Source of the DNA: Oscillospiraceae bacterium
GTDB taxonomy: Bacteria > Bacillota > Clostridia > Oscillospirales > Ruminococcaceae
Length of the DNA stretch: 11,956 bases
NCBI GenBank assembly: GCA_029068025.1
Contig: JAIEDJ010000259.1
Location: forward strand, 1 to 11,956
Direction: 5' to 3'
Of the stretch, positions 6,128 to 11,956 are shown piece by piece. Below the pieces are notes generated by a model. That model was not told the DNA's origin and searched no databases. It worked only from the letters and a program-made list of their open reading frames with translations. The position numbers were made by a program, and so were the translations under genes. Numbering within the stretch: position 1 is the first letter of the stretch; each line of letters opens with the position of its first letter.

Positions 6128-8890
6128 TTAGCTCTTGCTATTGCTTGCCGAGTTTGCGACAGCCTTTCTGATAAGGTCTATCGGAATGATGGAGATCGCC
6201 GCGATCAGGACTACAAGCCATTCGGTGAGGTTAAGTCCCCAGCCCGCGAGGATGCCGCGTCCGAGATAGGTCATCAGGATCTGCACTATAGCGATAACGC
6301 CGAATACGGTGAGGAAACCCTTGTTTTTGCCGAGATTGTCAAACAGGTTCATACGGTCGGTTCTTGCGTTGAACGCGTTGAATACCGCGATAAAGATGAA
6401 GAACGCGAAGTATGCTGTGTGCAGTATAGCGTGTGCTTCACCCTCTATAACGCTGCTGCGCAGCCAGCCCCACTGTTCAAGGAAGCTGAGCGCGTCGGAA
6501 GCACCGTCAGCGGGCTTCGGGAACGACCCAAGAACCAGCATCGCGCAAGAAAGAATGAACGTCCAGCCCGCGCCGATAATGATCTCGCTCATCATATATT
6601 TGCTGATGATCGGTTCGTTGCGGCGCTTCGGCTTTTCCTTCATAAAGCGCTCCAGAGGAGGTTCGCCGCCGAACGCCAGTGCCGCGAGAGTATCCATTAC
6701 GAGGTTTACCCAAAGGATCTGGATAACGTTCAGAGGGCTTTCAACGTTGATAAGCGGGCAGATGAACGAGATAAGCACAGCCGCAACGTTGATGGTAAGC
6801 TGGAATATGATAAACTTGCGGATAGAGTTGAAGATCGTGCGTCCGTAGAGAATCGCGCGGTCGATAGAGTTGAAGTTGTCGTCCAAGATAACAATATCGG
6901 ACGCTTCCTTTGCGACCTCCGTGCCGCCGCCCATTGCGAATCCGACGTCCGCTTTCTTGAGGGCGGGGGAGTCGTTTACGCCGTCGCCAGTCATACCGGC
7001 GACAAGGTCGAGCTCCTGTGCGAGACGTACAAGACGGCTCTTGTCGGAGGGCAGTGCGCGTGCTATAACACGGATATCCCTGAGCTTGGATTTGATCTCG
7101 TCGTCGGAGAGCTTCGCAAGCTCGTCGGAGGTGAGCATAATGTTGCTGTCGGAATCAATAAGTCCCGCTTCCTTGGCGATAGCCACGGCGGTCTCCTTGC
7201 GGTCGCCCGTGATCATAACTACCTGAACGCCCGCGCCCTTAACTTCCTTGATAGCGGTCACGGATTCGGGACGTACCTCGTCGCGTATTCCCAGACAGCC
7301 GACAAGCGTCCAGTTGTTTCCGTCGGGAAGCGAATCCTCGCCGAGAGCGTCCTCGCTTGTCGCGAGAGCGAGCACGCGGATAGCGCGGTTTGCAAGCTCG
7401 TCGATCTTCGCGTTGAGCGCTTTCATATCAAACGGCTGCTTCTTGCCGTCCTTGTCATAGTAATGTGAGCAGCGCTGGAGGATCTTTTCGGGAGCGCCCT
7501 TGATGAGCGAAAGCTCGTATTCGCCGTCTACCTGAGTAGCGGAATACTTGTTTGTGGAGTTGAACGGAATATTTCCGACTGCGATAACGTCCGCTTTGCA
7601 CTGCGCGTTCATAGCGAATCCGAGAATAGCGCGTTCGGTGGCGTTTCCGCCGAGTACGCGCCTGTCGCTGCCTTCGCCCGAGATCATGGACAATGTGTTT
7701 TTGTGAATGGACAGGCAGAGCAGATCGCCCAGCTTGCCGCCAACGTCGTTAAACGTCTTGTATTCGTTCACTCCGCCGTCAATAAAGTTGATCGCCTCAA
7801 GCTTGCCCTTTGTGATAGTACCGGTCTTATCGGAGAAAAGGATATTCAGCGAACCCGCTGTTTCAATACCCGCGACCTTGCGGACAAGTACGTTGTCCTT
7901 GAGCATTTTGCCCATATTCTGCGCGGAAACGATGGCTATCATCAGCGGCAGACCCTCGGGAACCGCCATTACTATGATGATAACAGCCAGCATGATCGCC
8001 TGGATAACGGCTTCGATAAGCCCGAAAGTGTTGAACTGCGTAACGCCGTCAACAGTCACCTGAAGGAAGTTCATCGGATTTCCGCCCGTGTCTATCAGCA
8101 TGGTCTTCGCAAGCATTGCTATAGCTATCGCGATACCACCGATGTAGCCGAACTTGGAAATGCCGTTTGCCAGCTTGCTGAGCTTGACCTTAAGGGGTGT
8201 GTCGCGGTCATCGTCGGTCTGAAGCTCGGAAGCGATCTTGCCGTAAACCGACTTGTCGCCGACTACAGTGACTTCCATTACCGCGTTGCCGGAGCATACG
8301 ACAGCTCCGCGGAAGACCTTGTGCTCATTGTCAAAGTTGGTGTTCTCGTCGGTGTCTGTCCAGCCGTCGGGGATCGCGAGCTTCTTTGCCTCGCGGCTTT
8401 CGCCGTTGAGCACGGACTGATCTACTTTAAGGTCGCCGTCGATGATGATACCGTCCGCGGGGATCTTGTCGCCCGACTGGAGCAGGATCGCGTCGCCGAC
8501 AACGATATCGTTTATTGCTACTTCTGTAACCACACCGTTGCGGTAGGTCTTTACCATAATGCGGGACGCTTCTTCCTGCAGCTTCTGGAACGCGTTCTCG
8601 TTTCTGTACTCGGAGAATGTGGATACCAGAGTTGCAAGGCATATCGCGATGAAGATACCAAGAGGCTCGTACCATTCGGGAGCGCCTTCCTTGATGACCC
8701 CCGTGATCCCGAGAACAGCAAGCACGACGTTTATCAGCAGCGCGACGATCAGGATCTTGATCATCGGGTCGCCGAGATTGCCCTTGAGCTTATCCCAGAA
8801 GCTCTCGTGTGCCTGCTCGGTCATTGAGTTGTCGCCGTATTTGGCTTTGCTTTCGGCAACCTCTTTGTCTGTAAGACCAAACTTTTTCAT
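6128..8890 (-). CDS. P-type Ca2+-transporting ATPase, plasma-membrane-like
   Basis: This is a 920-residue P2-type ATPase predicted to export Ca2+ from the cytoplasm using ATP. The motifs run in order: cation N-terminal domain; LNGES actuator loop (161-165, in place of TGES); PEGLP in membrane helix 4 (311-315); phosphorylation motif DKTGTITKG with Asp354; KGAPE in the nucleotide domain (464-468); MITGD (559-563); and GMTGDGVNDSPALKKADVG (632-650). About ten membrane helices are apparent. Helix 6 carries NLVMDTLAALAF with Asn729 and Asp733. Helix 5 (NVAAVLISF) lacks the Glu used by SERCA pumps, and TLAALAFGGEPP resembles the eukaryotic plasma-membrane class, which suggests a single transported Ca2+. 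The start ATG has AAAGGA upstream. It follows the kinase gene by 69 bases and precedes terD, so calcium handling is probably part of the module. Other divalent substrates such as Mn2+ cannot be excluded. Confidence 0.93.
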   Translation of the reverse strand: MKKFGLTDKEVAESKAKYGDNSMTEQAHESFWDKLKGNLGDPMIKILIVALLINVVLAVLGITGVIKEGAPEWYEPLGIFIAICLATLVSTFSEYRNENAFQKLQEEASRIMVKTYRNGVVTEVAINDIVVGDAILLQSGDKIPADGIIIDGDLKVDQSVLNGESREAKKLAIPDGWTDTDENTNFDNEHKVFRGAVVCSGNAVMEVTVVGDKSVYGKIASELQTDDDRDTPLKVKLSKLANGISKFGYIGGIAIAIAMLAKTMLIDTGGNPMNFLQVTVDGVTQFNTFGLIEAVIQAIMLAVIIIVMAVPEGLPLMIAIVSAQNMGKMLKDNVLVRKVAGIETAGSLNILFSDKTGTITKGKLEAINFIDGGVNEYKTFNDVGGKLGDLLCLSIHKNTLSMISGEGSDRRVLGGNATERAILGFAMNAQCKADVIAVGNIPFNSTNKYSATQVDGEYELSLIKGAPEKILQRCSHYYDKDGKKQPFDMKALNAKIDELANRAIRVLALATSEDALGEDSLPDGNNWTLVGCLGIRDEVRPESVTAIKEVKGAGVQVVMITGDRKETAVAIAKEAGLIDSDSNIMLTSDELAKLSDDEIKSKLRDIRVIARALPSDKSRLVRLAQELDLVAGMTGDGVNDSPALKKADVGFAMGGGTEVAKEASDIVILDDNFNSIDRAILYGRTIFNSIRKFIIFQLTINVAAVLISFICPLINVESPLNVIQILWVNLVMDTLAALAFGGEPPLERFMKEKPKRRNEPIISKYMMSEIIIGAGWTFILSCAMLVLGSFPKPADGASDALSFLEQWGWLRSSVIEGEAHAILHTAYFAFFIFIAVFNAFNARTDRMNLFDNLGKNKGFLTVFGVIAIVQILMTYLGRGILAGWGLNLTEWLVVLIAAISIIPIDLIRKAVANSASNSKS

Positions 8891-8931
8891 TGATTTGTCC
8901 TTTCTTTGCTTATTGTGGATATTTTTATTTT

Positions 8932-8950
8932 AACGGATCGCCGATCCGTT
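8932..8950. repeat. Perfect 9-bp palindrome between the kinase and ATPase genes
   Basis: AACGGATCG and CGATCCGTT flank a single central C just after the kinase stop. On the minus strand it is followed by an A-rich run rather than T residues, so it does not look like an intrinsic terminator in the sense direction. It could be a processing or stabilising hairpin, or a protein-binding palindrome. Confidence 0.5.
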
Positions 8951-8959
8951 TGCTTAACA

Positions 8960-10435
8960 TCAGATAACGGTCGATTCACCGAGCAGTCCGTTTTCGCGGT
9001 CGGACATTTTGAACAGTGCCATGTCCTTAAGCTCTATGGCGCTGCCCTTGGGGACGAGCCGTCCCGACGGCGACAGCATACCCTCGATCCCGTGATTGAC
9101 CAGCAGCCACATTCCCCTGTAATACACAATATACGCTCTCATATCGGGAGAAGCCTTTTCGTCATTATGGACGTTGGAATATACATGCCAGTCGAAGAGC
9201 GGCATACGGTCGTAGGCTATGACCTCGCTTTTCTCGCGGTAAACGCCCTTTTTTCCACGAACCTCGCTTTTGAACCCCAGACGAATGATCTTGTCTGCCG
9301 CGCGTGTTCCGCAGAACGGGCAGACGGGGGATCGTTCGTCGCGGAGAATGAACCATTTCTTTTCACAACGCGGATTTGCACAGGGAAAAAGTCTGTCCCA
9401 CGCCTTGAGCAGCTCGGTCTCCCATTCCATGGCGGTGGGACGTTCCGACGGATTATGAAGCCCGTCCACGAAAGCCCTGATAAACAGGCGCTCAAGTCCC
9501 TTGGACAGCGAGTCTATCTTTATGCCGAGATCCGGCGGACGATTGGATCTGTCGTTGGGATCCTCGATAAAGGTCGCCTTTTCGCCGAGCGCCAGGAAAT
9601 CGTCTTCTTCGGCGCTTGCGGTGCTGTAGATCTTGGGACCTATCAGCGGATGACGAAAGAACAGATATTCATAGATCAGCACGGGAAGCGCGTGAAGATC
9701 GGTCTGAACACACGGCATAGCGCGCCGACTGTCGTTAAAATCAAGTCCCAGAGTGGACAGGACTTCGGGCGCTATGTAGCCGCGTGTCCCGACTACCTCG
9801 GGCGCGTATTTGTTCGGCACGACAAGCGAGTCGATATCAATGACGACCGCTGTGCCGCTTTTTGGATCGATCAGAACGTTGTTGCACGAAAGATCCGAAT
9901 GGGCAAGACCCGCCTGGTGCATTCTGCGTACAGTCCTAGAAAGCCCGATGGCGGTTTTCAGCATGGTGCGGAAATCGCCGCGTTCGGCAGGCTCGAGATA
10001 CTTGCGATTGCGTCCCGTGAACCAGTTGGACTTTTTGTCCTTGCCTGCGAGGTTCAGCACCGTTGACGCGCCCGCTTCAAAGAAGAAGTTCTTCGGATAG
10101 GTCGGGCAGACTATGCCGAACTGAGGGCTTTTCACAATAGCCACAGGCCAGCAGAAGCGCTGCCTGAAATAATCGGCAGTCTTGCGCGTGTTTCCGAGAG
10201 CGCCGCCATCTTCCTCGGCTATGGTTGGATTGTAGATGCCGACGATGGTGCGGATACGATCCTGGAGCCGCGGATTCTGACTGTCGCGCGGGTCGTTGAA
10301 AAACTGAACGGCAAACTGCCGGTCGGGGGTGAAGAACGTGTGCTTCATGCCGCCGCGCGGCGCGTTCGCGTCGTATACATATTGGATCAGATCGCCGCTT
10401 TCCAGCACGGCAGTTAAAACTTCGCCGCTTCTCAT
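8960..10435 (-). CDS. Divergent Ser/Thr protein kinase with zinc ribbon (Ter-associated)
   Basis: The 491-residue product has a protein-kinase fold at about residues 15-345. The catalytic loop is HSDLSCNN (His179, Asp181, Asn186), the DFG counterpart is DID (Asp200), APE lies at 222-224, and a late Arg (HNPSERP) is kept. The usual beta3 lysine is replaced: the strand reads FAVQFF, with Gln44 where VAIK has Lys. Lys31 in the preceding strand (GGMK) is the obvious substitute, as in WNK kinases. After the kinase comes a zinc ribbon (Cys352, Cys357, Cys372, Cys375), then a beta-rich C-terminal region (about 400-491) that could be FHA-like, though I am not certain. It resembles the kinases described beside TerY and PP2C proteins in Ter systems, and the phosphatase gene is immediately upstream. 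The ATG is preceded by AAGGA at 8 nt. No transmembrane segment is seen. Confidence 0.85.
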   Translation of the reverse strand: MRSGEVLTAVLESGDLIQYVYDANAPRGGMKHTFFTPDRQFAVQFFNDPRDSQNPRLQDRIRTIVGIYNPTIAEEDGGALGNTRKTADYFRQRFCWPVAIVKSPQFGIVCPTYPKNFFFEAGASTVLNLAGKDKKSNWFTGRNRKYLEPAERGDFRTMLKTAIGLSRTVRRMHQAGLAHSDLSCNNVLIDPKSGTAVVIDIDSLVVPNKYAPEVVGTRGYIAPEVLSTLGLDFNDSRRAMPCVQTDLHALPVLIYEYLFFRHPLIGPKIYSTASAEEDDFLALGEKATFIEDPNDRSNRPPDLGIKIDSLSKGLERLFIRAFVDGLHNPSERPTAMEWETELLKAWDRLFPCANPRCEKKWFILRDERSPVCPFCGTRAADKIIRLGFKSEVRGKKGVYREKSEVIAYDRMPLFDWHVYSNVHNDEKASPDMRAYIVYYRGMWLLVNHGIEGMLSPSGRLVPKGSAIELKDMALFKMSDRENGLLGESTVI

Positions 10436-10458
10436 ATTTTAATTCCTTATTTTAATTT

Positions 10459-10597
10459 AAATTTCAAAATTCTCAATTGACGGCGTTTTGCGCAACGCGC
10501 ATAATGCGGTCAATTGAGAACCGGTCGAAAAAATTTATTAAAATTTATTAAAATTTTTTCGACACTTTTTGAAATTTGCTGTGCTTTTATAACGTTG
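10459..10597 (-). repeat. Three-way-junction intergenic element, copy A (kinase leader)
   Basis: The outer stem AAATTTCAAAA (10459-10469) pairs perfectly with 10567-10577. Inside are TTCTCAATTGAC/GTCAATTGAGAA (10470-10481 with 10509-10520, itself enclosing a small GCGTT/AACGC hairpin) and GTCGAAAAAATTT/AAATTTTTTCGAC (10524-10536 with 10551-10563), joined by CCG. On the minus strand it starts with the flank CAACGTTATAAAAGCACAGC, and the kinase ATG follows 23 nt after the outer arm with AAAATAAGGA between. The arms differ from copies B and C in sequence, but the pairing scheme is the same. Confidence 0.7.
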
Positions 10598-10767
10598 CTC
10601 TTGGCTATTTCTACAGTCGGAAACGTTTGAAAAAACGTTGAATTTTTTAGATGGGGCGCAGGGGCGGAGGTCTGTCGGTCAGCCCCTCTGTCACTTCGTG
10701 ACATCTCCCCGGCGGGGAGTCACCCCGTGTCTCTCCCCCTCTCTTTGAGAGAGGGGGGATACCTGCG
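10598..10767. other. Gap after the PP2C gene with a GC-rich triple-hairpin cluster
   Basis: Directly after the phosphatase stop (minus sense) lie three tight hairpins: 10735-10744 with 10748-10757 (CCCCCTCTCT/AGAGAGGGGG, loop TTG), 10705-10710 with 10714-10719 (CTCCCC/GGGGAG), and 10690-10694 with 10698-10702 (GTCAC/GTGAC). None has a U-tract in the sense direction. The text has the look of a dispersed GC-rich repeat that I associate with gut Clostridia, but that is recollection rather than a search result. Nearer the kinase is AACGTTT/AAACGTT (10622-10628 with 10633-10639), followed on the plus strand by six T residues. No gene or convincing promoter is seen. Confidence 0.5.
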
Positions 10768-11949
10768 TTATCGCGATATTTTTACCGCGACCAGAGTTCT
10801 GTCGTCAAACGAGCCGCGCTCGTTGTAATTGTCGAGCCATACGCGCAGACGTTCCTCGGGGGTGTCGCCGATATTCATTCTGAACGCTTCAAGCGAGTGG
10901 CAGTACAGCATTTCGCGTTTATCCCACAGCGCGTTCACCGCTTCCTCGGACTTTTCCGAGAGAAGCTGCTTGGAGTATTGCAGCGCAACGCTCTGCTGGC
11001 TGACCGATACCGACTTGAAGCGTATCGGCGCGGGATCCTCGCCGCCCGGAGCGGCATAATCTCCGCGCTCCATAGGAAATATACCGTTCAGGCACAGATC
11101 AAGATACAGGCGCTTCATCATGGGCTGGGCGGGGAAGTAGTCGTCGGCAACGCCGTCCGACATCAGCAGCACCACGTCCGAGCTTCCGCGCGATATGCGC
11201 GTTTTTGCGCCAATGACGGCGGGGTCGGAATTCTTTTCGGAAAGGAAGTCCGTTTCGCCGGAGAATTTTCCGCTGTCCGCTTCTCCCATGAGCTTAAGGC
11301 AGGACGCGTGATCCGCGCTGCTGTCCAATGCGCATATGCAGCCGTCTCCGATCTGTACGCACGCCATAAAGGTCTGCGGTTTTCCGTCAATAACGAGCGG
11401 TACCATCACCGCCGCGAGGAAGGTCGTTCCGAGGTCACCTATAACGGGTTTTCTGCCGAGAGCGTCTTTATATTTCGGGTCGTCTTCGATGGTTTTAAGA
11501 TGGCTCTGCTGAGCCGTGAACGCTTCCTTCGCCGATTCGCGGAGAAGGGGAGCTATTCTTCCGCACGCCGCCATAAATTGGGCGGAGCTGAGATCCGCGC
11601 ACAACCCCTCGCGCAGGGCGGGGACGTTCCAGAAAAGCTCGGTCAGCTTTTCCTTAAGAAAAGCCGCCGCCGTTTCGGCGCTTATACGCGAGCCTATTCT
11701 TGAAAGCGGTCTGGAACCTGCTCCGTCGCAGACCACCGCTATCGCGCAGTCGTCGGTGACGGCAGTCTCAAAGTAATCGTCGCAGTTGGTTCCCTCGTGC
11801 TTGTGCTTTTTTCCGCGCACACGCGCTCCGATCAACTCGGCAAACTGTGCGGTTATGCGCTTCTGATGATATTCGGAATGAAGCTCGGTGCCGTCGTCAA
11901 CTATCTCATTATACTGCCAGATGGACGCGGTGTGTTCCATGACCTCCAT
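10768..11949 (-). CDS. PP2C-family Ser/Thr protein phosphatase, 5' end at window edge
   Basis: The 393-residue reading frame matches a metal-dependent PPM/PP2C phosphatase. Seen motifs are NCDDYF (Asp57, Asp58), VCDGAGS with Asp75, a GTT strand at about 185, QIGDG (Asp202), LLMSDGVADD (Asp265) and the terminal DDRTLVAV (Asp382, Asp383). Together these supply the acidic residues that hold the two catalytic metal ions. There is no signal peptide or membrane segment. It should dephosphorylate Ser/Thr targets of the kinase encoded next, giving a reversible switch. The first ATG is only 7 bases from the window end and the frame is open to the edge, so the true start may lie outside. A second ATG three codons on (11940) has GGAGG only 2 nt before it, too close to be an ideal site. 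It is separated from the kinase gene by 332 bases, so the two may not share every transcript. Confidence 0.85.
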   Translation of the reverse strand: MEVMEHTASIWQYNEIVDDGTELHSEYHQKRITAQFAELIGARVRGKKHKHEGTNCDDYFETAVTDDCAIAVVCDGAGSRPLSRIGSRISAETAAAFLKEKLTELFWNVPALREGLCADLSSAQFMAACGRIAPLLRESAKEAFTAQQSHLKTIEDDPKYKDALGRKPVIGDLGTTFLAAVMVPLVIDGKPQTFMACVQIGDGCICALDSSADHASCLKLMGEADSGKFSGETDFLSEKNSDPAVIGAKTRISRGSSDVVLLMSDGVADDYFPAQPMMKRLYLDLCLNGIFPMERGDYAAPGGEDPAPIRFKSVSVSQQSVALQYSKQLLSEKSEEAVNALWDKREMLYCHSLEAFRMNIGDTPEERLRVWLDNYNERGSFDDRTLVAVKISR

Positions 11950-11956
11950 ATCGGAG

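Noticed and set aside
6104..7468. 454-codon plus-strand frame, and similar long frames at 969-1835, 2867-3688, 7703-8827 and 8906-10066
   Set aside because: They lie antisense to well-supported genes with conserved motifs, have no ribosome sites and show compositions typical of shadow frames.

Overview
The window looks like chromosomal DNA from a low-to-mid G+C Gram-positive anaerobe, most likely a Clostridia member of the Ruminococcus/Oscillospiraceae type. The pointers are strong AAGGA-type ribosome binding sites, TTG starts, AT-rich gaps between genes of roughly balanced composition, and the match in gene content to the Bacillus yceCDEFGH tellurite/stress cluster. The species assignment is an inference; no rRNA or other phylogenetic marker is present.

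All seven convincing genes lie on the minus strand and read right to left as one long cluster. In transcription order they are: a PP2C-type Ser/Thr phosphatase (11949-10768, its 5' end at the window edge); a divergent protein kinase with a zinc ribbon and a C-terminal beta-rich domain (10435-8960); a P-type Ca2+-ATPase resembling the plasma-membrane class (8890-6128); a canonical TerD calcium-binding protein (5976-5392); a fusion of a beta-helix-like N-terminus to a degenerate TerD domain (5323-4103); a large YceG-like protein (4039-1862); and a TelA/YceH toxic-anion-resistance protein (1841-672). This is a Ter-type stress module. The kinase and phosphatase should form a reversible phosphorylation switch. 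The Ca2+ pump and the two TerD proteins form a calcium export and sensing layer. YceG and TelA are the conserved partners whose biochemistry is still unclear. TerC and TerY are not seen in the window.

The gaps between genes are the most unusual part. Three copies of one structured element occur at 10459-10597, 6001-6110 and 474-602. Each has a conserved outer stem (AAATTTCAAAA paired with TTTTGAAATTT) enclosing two hairpins, so each can fold as a three-way junction. The inner arms differ in sequence between copies while keeping their pairing. Two copies end 23 and 24 nt before the start codons of the kinase and terD and share the same AAAATAAGGA context, so they would lie in the mRNA leaders. 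The third copy lies downstream of telA, between two near-identical terminator-like hairpins in inverted orientation.

Other gap structures are a 13-bp perfect hairpin between terD and the TerD fusion, a GC-rich triple-hairpin cluster after the phosphatase gene, and a small palindrome between the kinase and ATPase genes. The leftmost 365 bases are AT-rich with no convincing gene.
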